Shown here in pieces: positions 52,421 to 61,745 of a stretch of 64,000 nt of DNA. The translations under genes were made by a program, and so were the position numbers. The notes under the pieces were generated by a model. It ran no database searches. It was given only the letters and a program-made list of their open reading frames with translations, and was not told the DNA's origin. Every line of letters starts with the position of its first letter. The stretch's first letter is position 1. The DNA is from Candidatus Accumulibacter conexus (GTDB taxonomy: Bacteria; Pseudomonadota; Gammaproteobacteria; Burkholderiales; Rhodocyclaceae): positions 22,789-86,788 of the forward strand of contig JAGFNJ010000016.1 in NCBI GenBank assembly GCA_017592775.1. The letters are read 5' to 3'.

Positions 52421-53500
52421 ATGATCTTTTTCGCTCTTCGTACCCAATACAGTAACCCCGGTGACGAACTGATCAATACGGCTCTGCTGAGGGAATTGGC
52501 GGCGCGGACCCGAGTGATAGCACTATGCGTTGATGTGCCCGATTGGTACGTCGAAAACGTCATGCTAGGTTTAGGGCGCCATGGTGCAAACGTCACGCTG
52601 GAGCGCCATTCGGCCCGGTTCTACGCAAGGATTCTTGCCCGCGCATTCGGGCGCGAGAAGATCTGGGTGTATCTGTCCTGCGGCGACACGACTCAGACGA
52701 AAGAGCACGACGCCCGGGATTACCTCAAGTCGACCATATTAGGGACTTTGCAAAGATTTCCAGCGGTCCATGTCGGCATGGTTGGCGTATCGACCGCACG
52801 GATCACTTCGTCACGGGCATGGTTGTTGCGCATGGCGCAGACAAGGGGCGGTGCGATCACCGTCCGCGACACGGCATCGAAGGCCGTGCTGGAGCGCCAT
52901 GGGATCGACGCGATGCTGGTACCCGACTTGGCCTTCGCTTTATCCTTCTCGCCGAAGCCCCGTCAAGAGACGGTCGTTCTGTCGTTTCGAAGCCACAACG
53001 CCATATCCGATGCTTTGTTGACGGAGGGGCTGAAGCGCGTGGTGCCTTGGGCCCTTGCTCTCGGATTCAAGCTCGCGGTCGTGTGGCAGGTCGAACATGA
53101 CCGCGCGTTCAGCGAAGCTTTGGCCAAGATCTTGGATTTGCCGCTGATCGTGCGTGAAGCACCGCGGATCAATCGCCTGGCGGAACTGACCGCGATTTAT
53201 GATAAGAGCGGCTTCGTCTTGAGCAATCGGCTCCATGTGCTGCTGCTGGGGGCGTCTCGGGGGGCCATCCCGATCGCCTTGCTCGCAAGAGAAGACAGAA
53301 AGATCTCGCCGTTGCTGCAAGACAATGGGCTCGGCGCGATCGCCATCCGAGTAGAGGACGAAATGGCAGCGGACCACGTTATCGCTGCGCTGTCGTCTGC
53401 GGAGGATGTCGCCGATCGACTGCGCGACACCTTCGGTCGGAACAGGTGGGTGATCTCGGAGCATTTCACCGCCGTTCACGGCACGGCTCAGGCAGGTTAA
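52421..53500 (+). CDS. Polysaccharide pyruvyl transferase family protein
   Basis: 359 residues from ATG 52421. RTQYSNPGDELINTALLREL near the start and SNRLHVLLLGASRGAIPIAL near residue 265 are the family marks; members add ketal-linked pyruvate to sugars of exopolysaccharides. The start lies only 11 bases after the right hairpin of the IS element, so its ribosome site (GGGGGATGG) is part of the element tip and its original leader has been lost. It opens a more AT-rich run of sugar genes. Confidence 0.8.
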   Translation: MIFFALRTQYSNPGDELINTALLRELAARTRVIALCVDVPDWYVENVMLGLGRHGANVTLERHSARFYARILARAFGREKIWVYLSCGDTTQTKEHDARDYLKSTILGTLQRFPAVHVGMVGVSTARITSSRAWLLRMAQTRGGAITVRDTASKAVLERHGIDAMLVPDLAFALSFSPKPRQETVVLSFRSHNAISDALLTEGLKRVVPWALALGFKLAVVWQVEHDRAFSEALAKILDLPLIVREAPRINRLAELTAIYDKSGFVLSNRLHVLLLGASRGAIPIALLAREDRKISPLLQDNGLGAIAIRVEDEMAADHVIAALSSAEDVADRLRDTFGRNRWVISEHFTAVHGTAQAG

Positions 53501-53617
53501 GAGGCCCAAGGAATCAGTTCCGGGCCTAGTTCTGACCAAGTGTGTCAGAACTGGTGGCCTGATACAGCTTGGAGCCCAGGGAAGCTGAAGTATCACTTAA
53601 CGAAAGTTGTTGCGAAA

Positions 53618-54760
53618 ATGAAAGTTCTCATCATTGGGTTTGGGGTCGCTGAGGCGCATGGCGATGGCTTCAAGACGAAATCGGCCATCAGCAACTATTT
53701 GGCAACATGGAACGAGTCCTGTGATGTCACTTGGGCCTGCGAGGTGCTGCAGACCGACCGCGGCTTCGACGGGAAAGTCGACCGTGACATCAAGGTTTTG
53801 CAGCTCACCAAGAACATGCTTTCGAACTATATCGCCTTGAATCGTTCTGTCCTTGAGAGCTCTGACGGGGAGCATGCAAAATATGATGTGGTTATCGCCG
53901 CCTACCCGGCGGCCATCCTCGCCGGGCTTTGTCTCCTGAGACGCGGCTTCTCCGATGTTCTCGCAATCTACGTGGGAAACGACTTCACCTTGCCGCTGAA
54001 GCAGAAATGGGGCCTGCGACGGTTTCGCAATGCTGCGGGTGCCTACTGGAGGTTGGCCTGGATGGGGGCGCTTTTCAGAGCCTCCACTTTCATAATCGCG
54101 CGAGGCGCGCATCTGCGGACCAAGCTGGAGCGATATAGGCGGCCCGTTCATGAAACGGTTGCCATTACGCAGATTTCCTCCGGCACTCTAGAGGGATATC
54201 CTGTCGTCAATCTCCCTGATAAGTACAGTCTGTTTGTAGGGAATCTGTCTTCCGAAAAGGGCGTAGATATCTTGGTGGAAGGTCATCGGTTAGCGCGCAG
54301 TGTTGATAGTGCCACCCCCGATCTCGTACTCGTTGGCTCGGGTCCTCTTGAGGAGGAGATTCGCACCAGCGAGCCAGACGGGCTTCGTCTATTGGGCTAC
54401 GTCGATAATGAGCATCAGCTGTCGCACCTCTACACCAAAGCGCTCCGCCTAGTCGTTCCAAGCCGACCATGGGGCGAGGGTGTCCCTCGCGTCATCGAGG
54501 AGGCGATCGCGCGAGGCACTGTGGTCTGGTGTTCGCCGCTCGAAACGGTCGTTCGCGAATTCGGAACATCTCTACGGTATTTTTCGAGCGCGCCACCGGC
54601 GGTGGAGGACATGGCTAAGGTGCTGGTGGGTGCGGATGACAACGGACACAATACCGGCCCACCTACACGCCGGCTGATCGGCGCGAGGGAGGCCGCAAGG
54701 CAGCACATAGACCTCAGTGTTACAGCGATGACGCGGCAGAATCGCGAACCGGCAAGATGA
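53618..54760 (+). CDS. Glycosyltransferase (GT-B, family 4-like)
   Basis: 380 residues from ATG 53618 (MKVLIIGFGVAEAHGDGFKT...). The C-terminal half has LFVGNLSSEKGVDILVEG and PSRPWGEGVPRVIEEAIARG, the nucleotide-sugar site of GT1/GT4 enzymes. Predicted to add a sugar on the cytoplasmic side to a lipid-linked unit. The donor is unknown. Its stop overlaps the next gene (ATGA at 54757). Confidence 0.85.
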   Translation: MKVLIIGFGVAEAHGDGFKTKSAISNYLATWNESCDVTWACEVLQTDRGFDGKVDRDIKVLQLTKNMLSNYIALNRSVLESSDGEHAKYDVVIAAYPAAILAGLCLLRRGFSDVLAIYVGNDFTLPLKQKWGLRRFRNAAGAYWRLAWMGALFRASTFIIARGAHLRTKLERYRRPVHETVAITQISSGTLEGYPVVNLPDKYSLFVGNLSSEKGVDILVEGHRLARSVDSATPDLVLVGSGPLEEEIRTSEPDGLRLLGYVDNEHQLSHLYTKALRLVVPSRPWGEGVPRVIEEAIARGTVVWCSPLETVVREFGTSLRYFSSAPPAVEDMAKVLVGADDNGHNTGPPTRRLIGAREAARQHIDLSVTAMTRQNREPAR

Positions 54761-56046
54761 GAGCGTCGAGAGGCTTCAGCTGGTGCGAGCCGGCATTTCT
54801 GACAACGTTGTATATCTTGGCCTTTGTCCAAGTTTGCTACTCGATCATCGGACCCGACATCTCCGGCACGGTTCTCGCGGCCGGTGCCGTTGCGCTCGTT
54901 GTAGAAGGACTCATTCCGGGCTTTATCAGCGGAAGCCATTTTAGACTTAAGATTTCACCTGCGGTTGGTCTGACCGGAAGCGCGACGGTTTTTTATGTCG
55001 CCCTTAGTGCGATCTTCTACACGGGTGATGCGTTGGCAGAGTACCTCAGGCCATTGACGCTGACGGCGATTTTCTTCGTGTTCGTCGTATTGATCCGGGC
55101 GGGAGACTACCACCGGGATATCCGTTTGCCGGCAGTCTTCGTGGTGATCGCGGTGGCTGGCGTCCTACACTTGGTCGAATTTGGCACAGCAGGCGTCGGC
55201 CTAGACCGAGCCGTTGGCGACACCGAGTATCGCTACGGGTTTCAAGAAGACACTAACCGGATCAACGTTACAGCAACAAATATCTCTTATCTGCTGCTTA
55301 CCGCTTATATCCTTGGACGGTCAATACAAGGGCTCTGGCCGCGCACGGCGTTCTTAATTTTTGCTGGCGTTCTCGCCTTGCCGCTCGTAGCCACAGGGTC
55401 GCGGGCAGCGATGCTCATAGCGGTGGTAACAATCCTTCTATTCGAGCTCAGGAAAGTTGGCATCACGAAGGTGATGATCCTCGTCAGTTTCATTATATTT
55501 ATCTTGGGGGTAGTGCAGAACTTTCCCGACTGGATAGGAGACCTATTTGGCTACGCGGGGAGCCGGTTTGTAGCCCTGTTCCAAGGGGACGACATGGCTG
55601 CCCAGATTCGGTTTGAGGCTATAATGGGTGCGATTAGTGGGGATCACCTTATTTTCGGGAGCGCTAAAACTCCGACTGAGGTTTTCGGGGCCTCCACCGA
55701 CAGTTCCTTTGCGAGCCTGATCATTTCCTTTGGCCTAATCGGCCTCGGTCTGTTCATGGGTCTGATCTACTTGCTCGTTCGAGATTTGTTTCATAACAGC
55801 GGAATAACGCGTGTTCCGCTGTTTGCCTTTGTGCCCATCGCTGTGCGCGGGATGGGAGAGGGTTTCTTCCTGCAACAGTCGACGATCTTCAGCCTCCTCC
55901 TGTTCTTGGTCGCCGTCCTGCATATCACGCAACAGAGCGTTACCCCCTTTGCCCCCTGCCATTCCACTGCGAAATCGTCGCGAGTCAATGGCCCTTACTC
56001 CAAGGCGTCAGGTATACGCAGTCGCTCGCTCGCCAAGGACCGATGA
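54757..56046 (+). CDS. Wzy-like polysaccharide polymerase (O-antigen ligase/polymerase family)
   Basis: 429 residues, about 10-11 hydrophobic segments with a large loop between about 130 and 180. LPLVATGSRAAMLIAVVTIL and GSAKTPTEVFGASTDSSFASLIISFGLIGL are the kind of conserved parts seen in Wzy. It would join repeat units in the periplasm. Family assignment rests mainly on topology and neighbourhood. Overlaps both neighbours by ATGA. Confidence 0.75.
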   Translation: MRASRGFSWCEPAFLTTLYILAFVQVCYSIIGPDISGTVLAAGAVALVVEGLIPGFISGSHFRLKISPAVGLTGSATVFYVALSAIFYTGDALAEYLRPLTLTAIFFVFVVLIRAGDYHRDIRLPAVFVVIAVAGVLHLVEFGTAGVGLDRAVGDTEYRYGFQEDTNRINVTATNISYLLLTAYILGRSIQGLWPRTAFLIFAGVLALPLVATGSRAAMLIAVVTILLFELRKVGITKVMILVSFIIFILGVVQNFPDWIGDLFGYAGSRFVALFQGDDMAAQIRFEAIMGAISGDHLIFGSAKTPTEVFGASTDSSFASLIISFGLIGLGLFMGLIYLLVRDLFHNSGITRVPLFAFVPIAVRGMGEGFFLQQSTIFSLLLFLVAVLHITQQSVTPFAPCHSTAKSSRVNGPYSKASGIRSRSLAKDR

Positions 56047-57311
56047 AAGCATCGTCATTCTTTCGAAACGTTGGGCTCTTCGCTGCCGCGAGCACAGTGT
56101 CAAGGGTGATCGCGGCTCTCTCGGTGTTGATTCTGACCAGGCTCTACGACCCCAGCGATTTCGGTATGTTGTCGATGGTCTCGTCGATTGCCATGGTGGC
56201 TGGGCCGCTAGTGACATTGCGGTACGCCGCAGCCATTCCGCTACCCAGAACCCAACTGAGCGCCCGTGGGCTTATCGCCCTGTCGTTCCTCCTCGCTGCG
56301 GGGTGCAGCCTGCTGTTTGGGATAGCCCTCTTCATTCTGTTCAGGACGGCAGTTTTTTCCGTTGCGGAACTTAGTTCGCCGGTCGTGGTACTGCTGGTTC
56401 CTCTGTCGGTCTTTCTCTATGCCGTGCAGGACATATACGGCAGCGTTCTTGTCCGCGAACGCGCGTTTTCAGTTTCAGCTGTGGCAAGTATCCTGCATTC
56501 GCTCATTGGCGAGACCTTCAAGATCGCTTTCGGCCTGTTCGGTGCGAATGGTATCGGACTGGTTGCTGGGAACCAAGTCGGGTACGTGTTGGCGACGACA
56601 TTTGTCGTGCGCCAACGCTGGACTCTGGTCGTCGGATTGTTCGACGGGCTGACGATCCGCAACCTAAGGCGGGTGATACGGTGTTACCTGCAGTTTCCGC
56701 TATATCGCGTGCCATCCCACGCGCTCATGTCGGTTTCGGCGCAATTCCCCATCTTCTTCACGGCCCTTAGATATGACTTAGCCCTAACTGGTCAGCTCGG
56801 TCTTGCCATCTCCTTGATCGCACTTCCGGTGCAACTGCTTGGCCGCACCATTTCTTCGGTTCACTATGGAGAAATCGCGACGTTTGGGCGGAAGAGGCCG
56901 GAGGAGGTTCATCGCCTGACCATTCGCCTGATCGGCATCATGGCCCTGATCGGCATTTTCCCTGCGGCGGGTTTGCTGGCGTTTGGGCCAGCGATTTTCA
57001 CAATCGCTTTCGGCCGTAAGTGGCAGCTTGCGGGCGAGTTCTGTTCTGTCCTAGCGCCCGCGGTCTTCTTTCAAGTCTTGCAGATCACGAGCTCGAACAT
57101 TTTCGACCTATATTCCGCCCAGAGGACGGCCTTCCTCCTAAATATTCAGCGTTCAATCCTGGTTATTGGCACGATCCTCTTGGCAGACTTCGGTGGCCTA
57201 GCGGCAGTCATGGTCATTCAAGCCTACTCGGTGGCGGTGTCGCTGCACTATCTGATCAGTCTGATGGTGGCCTACCGCTACTCGCGCGGTCGACGTGACA
57301 AGGGGCCGTAG
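56043..57311 (+). CDS. Wzx-like polysaccharide flippase (MOP superfamily)
   Basis: 422 residues with about 12 membrane helices. NVGLFAAASTVSRVIAALSVLILTRLYDPSDFGMLSMVSS is the typical N terminus of RfbX/Wzx oligosaccharide transporters. It would flip lipid-linked units across the inner membrane for the Wzy-like polymerase encoded just upstream. Confidence 0.85.
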   Translation: MKASSFFRNVGLFAAASTVSRVIAALSVLILTRLYDPSDFGMLSMVSSIAMVAGPLVTLRYAAAIPLPRTQLSARGLIALSFLLAAGCSLLFGIALFILFRTAVFSVAELSSPVVVLLVPLSVFLYAVQDIYGSVLVRERAFSVSAVASILHSLIGETFKIAFGLFGANGIGLVAGNQVGYVLATTFVVRQRWTLVVGLFDGLTIRNLRRVIRCYLQFPLYRVPSHALMSVSAQFPIFFTALRYDLALTGQLGLAISLIALPVQLLGRTISSVHYGEIATFGRKRPEEVHRLTIRLIGIMALIGIFPAAGLLAFGPAIFTIAFGRKWQLAGEFCSVLAPAVFFQVLQITSSNIFDLYSAQRTAFLLNIQRSILVIGTILLADFGGLAAVMVIQAYSVAVSLHYLISLMVAYRYSRGRRDKGP

Positions 57312-57429
57312 TTCGATGAAGCCGGCGGCTGTCGGCGCAAGAGACGGCGCCAGACGCCGGGAATGATTATGCAGTTGATCGAAGTGCTTCTATATATCGC
57401 ATATCAACAACGAACGATGGAGACCGACT

Positions 57430-58353
57430 GTGAGTCCGAATGCCGTGCCGCCAGTAGCCCTGTTTGTCTACAACCGTCCCACCCACACCCGGCGGACGCT
57501 AGATGCTCTCGCGCGAAACATAGGTGCCGCGCAAGTAGACCTCTATGTGTTCTCCGATGGGCCTAAACGGACGGAGGATGAAAGCGGCGTCGCTGAAGTC
57601 CGCTCGCTCTTCAATAACGAAGACCGGTTTCATTCAGTGACGCTCTTTGCTGAAGATTCTAACCGAGGTCTGGCGGCCGCGATCATCGCCGGAGTATCCG
57701 ATGTTCTTGATCGGCACGAAATGGTCATTGTCCTCGAGGATGACATAATCACTTCGCCACAGTTTCTACAGTTTCTGACGGAAGCACTTATTTTCTATCG
57801 CGATCACGAGGCCGTCTGGCATATAAGCGGCTGGAATTATCCAATCAAGGCCTGCGATGGCGAATATTCTGCGTTCCTATGGAGAGTCATGAATTGTTGG
57901 GGCTGGGCAACCTGGAAAGATCGTTGGGCCCTATTTGAACGGTCCCCGGAAGAAACGCTGCGCCTGTTTTCGCCGGAGCAGAAGTGGCAATTCAATCTCG
58001 ACGGGAGCCATGATTTCTTTTCCCAGGTTGAAAAGAATGCCCGTGGACGCATCAGAACGTGGGCCGTATTTTGGTATGTCACAATTTTCCTGCGTGGCGG
58101 GTTATGCGTTAACCCTGTTCACAGCTTGGCCGTTAATATTGGGTTTGATGGATCGGGGACGAATTGTGGCGCCGATGATTATTTTAGAGGCGGTCATTCC
58201 ACGTTGCACTATCCATTCAAATTTCCGGTGGAGATGGCTGAAGACCGGGAATGGAGAGGGGCGGTCAAGAAATTCTATGACGAGACATACCCGCCAAAGT
58301 GGAAGCGCGGACTCGCACGGCTGAAGTCAATATGGAACGAAACTGTAAAATAA
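57430..58353 (+). CDS. Glycosyltransferase family 2-like
   Basis: 307 residues from GTG 57430. VALFVYNRPTHTRRTLDALARN at the start, then VIVLEDDIITSPQFLQFL with the DxD-type metal site, and NCWGWATWKDRWALF. The pattern is that of GNT-I-like/GT2 bacterial glycosyltransferases. The 118-base gap before it holds nothing recognisable. Confidence 0.85.
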   Translation: MSPNAVPPVALFVYNRPTHTRRTLDALARNIGAAQVDLYVFSDGPKRTEDESGVAEVRSLFNNEDRFHSVTLFAEDSNRGLAAAIIAGVSDVLDRHEMVIVLEDDIITSPQFLQFLTEALIFYRDHEAVWHISGWNYPIKACDGEYSAFLWRVMNCWGWATWKDRWALFERSPEETLRLFSPEQKWQFNLDGSHDFFSQVEKNARGRIRTWAVFWYVTIFLRGGLCVNPVHSLAVNIGFDGSGTNCGADDYFRGGHSTLHYPFKFPVEMAEDREWRGAVKKFYDETYPPKWKRGLARLKSIWNETVK

Positions 58354-58442
58354 ACGTGGCGGACGGATGGTTATGGTTTTTGTTCATGGTTTGTTATCTC
58401 GTCACGTGATGCTTTCGCCATACGGTCGCTTGAGGTGGATGC

Positions 58443-59543
58443 GTGACAAGGAATAATTCAAAGGGTAGTGCGGCTGTGCGCCGTATTGCCATCTTGGGGT
58501 CTATGGCTGGCACGCCAGACGGGCAGAGAAAGCTTACCCGGCTCTACGCGTGCAGGTCGCGGTTCGACACCATCCTCCACGACTTCAACGGCCATCGTGG
58601 TGCTGCAGGTGGATTTCGTATCCTTGCAGAAGTGCTGCGGGCGGCTTGGTTCTCGTTGGTACGACGTCCCGATGTCGCCTATCTGGCGATTTCTAGGACT
58701 CGATTCGGTGCGCTGCGTGACCTGTTGATCATTCTGCCTTATCGGCTGGGTCAAGTTCCGGTCGTCGCCCATGTTCACGGGGCTGAGTTTGAGGATTATT
58801 TTGTACGGTCTCAGCGGCGTTGTCTGGTTTCACGGCTGCAGCTGCGAGCGGTGGACCAATTTATTTTCATTCATGAGACCTATGATTTGACGGGAATGCA
58901 AGGGATTAGGGGGGGCGTTATTAGAAATCCGCTGCCAGATTTTCCAGCGGACCGTCTTACTGCAAAAAAGGCAGAAGGGTCGCCATCCTTCGGATTCATT
59001 TCCTCATTTGTTCCAGGGAAGGGAATCGAGATCTTTCTAGAAGTCTCAAAGGAGCTAGCTGGTGTAGGGCGATGGGTGGTCGCGGGGGGGGCAAATAGCC
59101 GATTTCCTACTTATGGCAAAAATCTTGTTGCTACCGTGTCGGCCATGTCTCATATCAACTATCTTGGCTACCTAAATAATCCGTTTGAGTTTTTCGAACA
59201 GGTTGTTTTTCTGATTTTCCCGACATCCTACGAGAGCGAAGCAGTTCCGGGTGTAGTCGTGGAGGCATTGCTAACAGGATGTATTCCAATCATCTTGCAC
59301 AGCGATCGGCTGCGACGAGTTTTCGGTGGAGCACCGATTCAATGGTTCCACGATCGCGATGAATTGGAATGTATTGTAAAGAAGTGCGTTGATTGGAGGC
59401 CGGAAGAGCGGTCCAAGATCGCGGAGGCTTGCCAATCTTGGGGGCGTCAGAACTTCCCGTCTGTTCCCGATTGGGTCGATCGAATTGACGACTTCGTGAC
59501 CGATACGTATAAAGGCACTAAGCCCGCTAATAGGCTCAGGTAA
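58443..59543 (+). CDS. Glycosyltransferase family 4-like
   Basis: 366 residues from GTG 58443. VVAHVHGAEFEDYF in the N-terminal half, FGFISSFVPGKGIEIFLEVSKEL and PTSYESEAVPGVVVEALLTGCIPII in the C-terminal half are GT4 motifs. Base composition is clearly more AT-rich than the 1-35 kb part, suggesting transfer. Confidence 0.83.
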   Translation: MTRNNSKGSAAVRRIAILGSMAGTPDGQRKLTRLYACRSRFDTILHDFNGHRGAAGGFRILAEVLRAAWFSLVRRPDVAYLAISRTRFGALRDLLIILPYRLGQVPVVAHVHGAEFEDYFVRSQRRCLVSRLQLRAVDQFIFIHETYDLTGMQGIRGGVIRNPLPDFPADRLTAKKAEGSPSFGFISSFVPGKGIEIFLEVSKELAGVGRWVVAGGANSRFPTYGKNLVATVSAMSHINYLGYLNNPFEFFEQVVFLIFPTSYESEAVPGVVVEALLTGCIPIILHSDRLRRVFGGAPIQWFHDRDELECIVKKCVDWRPEERSKIAEACQSWGRQNFPSVPDWVDRIDDFVTDTYKGTKPANRLR

Positions 59544-59549
59544 GGAAGA

Positions 59550-60293
59550 ATGCTTACGATTTCTGTGATCACAGCTGTATATAACCGAGCAGATACAATA
59601 GGGCAGGCACTGGCCAGTGTAGAGAGGCAGTCTTGGACTCGTGTAGAGCACATCGTTATCGATGGAGCATCAACAGACGGCACTGTCGCGATACTCGAAT
59701 CGCACCGACAATACCTTGCGACGTTGGTTAGCGAGAGCGATGGCGGAATTTACGATGCGCTGAATAAGGGTTTGGCCCGTGCCACCGGGGATGTAGTGGG
59801 GTTGATGCATTCGGATGATTTCTATGCCGACGAGCGGGCGCTGGATAGGGTTGCGAAGGCCTTCACCGATCCGGCAGTGGATGGGGTGTATGGCGATCTG
59901 GACTATGTGGCGAAGGATGATCCGTCGCGGGTGATACGCCGTTGGCGTTCGGGCGAGTACGACCCGGCCCGTCTGGCTTGGGGCTGGATGCCGCCGCACC
60001 CGACTTTGTATCTGCGGCGCTCGGTGATCGAACAGTGGGGCGGGTTTGATACCTCTTTGCATATAGCGGCAGACTACGACGCCATGCTTCGCTATTTGGC
60101 GAAGGGAAGGATCAGGCTGGCTTACATCCCGGTGGTGTTGGTAAAGATGCGGGTGGGAGGGGAAAGCAATCGAACTCTTTCGCGTATCCTGCGCAAGAGC
60201 CAGGAAGATTACCGGGCGTTGCGCAACAACGGTGTGGGCGGTATCGGCGCCTTGCTCTGGAAGAACTTGAGCAAGGTAGCGCAGTTTTTTTAG
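59550..60293 (+). CDS. Glycosyltransferase family 2
   Basis: 247 residues from ATG 59550. SVITAVYNRADTIGQALASVERQSW, EHIVIDGASTDGT, ESDGGIYDALNKGLARATGDVVGLMHSDDFY are textbook GT2 (GT-A) motifs with HSDD as the metal site. The pattern ISVITAVYN...MHSDD is close to colanic acid-type WcaA/WcaE enzymes. It follows the previous gene by 6 bases and ends the AT-rich block. Confidence 0.9.
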   Translation: MLTISVITAVYNRADTIGQALASVERQSWTRVEHIVIDGASTDGTVAILESHRQYLATLVSESDGGIYDALNKGLARATGDVVGLMHSDDFYADERALDRVAKAFTDPAVDGVYGDLDYVAKDDPSRVIRRWRSGEYDPARLAWGWMPPHPTLYLRRSVIEQWGGFDTSLHIAADYDAMLRYLAKGRIRLAYIPVVLVKMRVGGESNRTLSRILRKSQEDYRALRNNGVGGIGALLWKNLSKVAQFF

Positions 60294-60719
60294 GGGGTAC
60301 AGGACAAATGCTCCCAACTTTACACGACATAGTCATGCCCCAGCTTTTTAAGGATGTGATCGATGGGATTTATGGGTGTACTTTCTGGGGCAGGATCGGT
60401 TTGGTTTTATGTGGACGAGGTTCTTGATGAGTTCGTTGAAGACGGAGGCGACATGCAAGACGTGGACCGTATTTGGATCTTTCCAACTGGTCGCGCATGG
60501 GCGCTCGCAATTAGCGATACTGACACTGCCGCGCATTCCCTGCCAGGTTGGCAACAGCCATCGGCTTTGAGAGTACAAGCCTCGATCGGCTCCCCTTTCG
60601 CTATGCTCATGTTCTGTCGCACCTCCTTATGGCCACCCCAGTGAGCCATTTTAGAGTCGTGATCCACTTCTTTTGTCGCACAGCCACGTAAGGTACTTGG
60701 TCGATCGGAGTCACCAAGC
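60294..60719. other. 426-base gap with no supported gene
   Basis: A 93-codon forward frame (60363-60644) and overlapping reverse frames have no recognisable content. It may hold remains of a mobile element at the junction between the AT-rich block and the duplicated epimerase, but I cannot show this. Confidence 0.5.
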
Positions 60720-61727
60720 TTGAAAATCCTCCTCACCGGCGCCGCCGGTTTCATCGGCATGCACACCGCGCTGAGCCTCCTGCGTCGCGGTGACACGGTC
60801 GTCGGCATCGACAACCTCAACGACTACTACGACGTTCGCCTCAAGCACGCCCGCCTGGCCTGCCTGGCGGGGCAGGGCGATTTTCGCTTCATCGAGATGG
60901 ACATCGCCGACCGGGCGGCGATGGCCGCGTTGTTCGCCGCTGAAGGTTTCGAGCGCGTGATTCACCTGGCGGCCCAGGCCGGTGTGCGCTACTCGCTGCT
61001 CAACCCCAACGCCTACGTCGATAGCAATCTGGTGGGCTTCGTGAACGTCCTCGAGGGCTGCCGCCAGCACGCGATTCAGCATCTGGTCTACGCCTCGAGT
61101 TCGAGCGTCTATGGCGGCAACACGCGCATGCCCTTCGCCGAGCGCGACAACGTCGATTACCCGGTCAGCCTGTACGCCGCGACGAAGAAGGCCAACGAGC
61201 TGATGGCGCACACCTACAGCCACCTCTATCGTCTGCCAACCACCGGCCTGCGCTTCTTCACCGTCTACGGCCCGTGGGGGCGGCCCGACATGGCGCCTTT
61301 CCTGTTCACCCGAGCGATCCTCGAGGGTCGGCCGATCGACGTCTTCAACCACGGCCGCATGCAGCGCGACTTCACCTACGTGGACGACATCGTCGAAGCC
61401 GTGCTGCGGGTGAACGACCGGGTGCCGGCGCCCGATCCCGATTACACTGCCGCCAACCCCGATCCGGCGACCAGCGACGCCCCGTATCGGGTGTTCAACA
61501 TCGGCAATCATCAACCGGTACCGTTGATGGACTTCATCGGTTGCATCGAGCAGCAGCTTGGGCGCTAGGCCGAGAAGCGCCTGCTGCCGATGCAGCCGGG
61601 CGATGTGGCGGCCACTTACGCCGACACCGCCGCCCTCGAACAGTGGATCGACTTCGCGCCGAGCACGCCGCTGGCGGAGGGCATCGCGCGCTTTGTCGAT
61701 TGGTATCGCCACTACTACCAAGTTTGA
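60720..61727 (+). pseudogene. UDP-glucuronate 4-epimerase-type gene, copy 2, with an in-frame amber codon
   Basis: TTG 60720 starts a frame of 335 codons plus stop, the same length as copy 1 at 45878. Codon 283 is TAG (61566-61568). Reading continues in the same frame as AEKRLLPMQPGDVAATYADTAALEQWIDFAP...YYQV to TGA 61725-61727. NAD and catalytic motifs ([16 protein letters not shown]) are intact, but the truncated product of 282 residues lacks the last 53 residues. Either a recent nonsense mutation, an assembly error, or suppression. Confidence 0.88.
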
Positions 61728-61745
61728 AAGGAAAGTTAACATCTC

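Noticed and set aside
60363-60644. 93-codon forward frame before epimerase copy 2
   Set aside because: No ribosome site, no recognisable content, and overlapping reverse frames of similar length.
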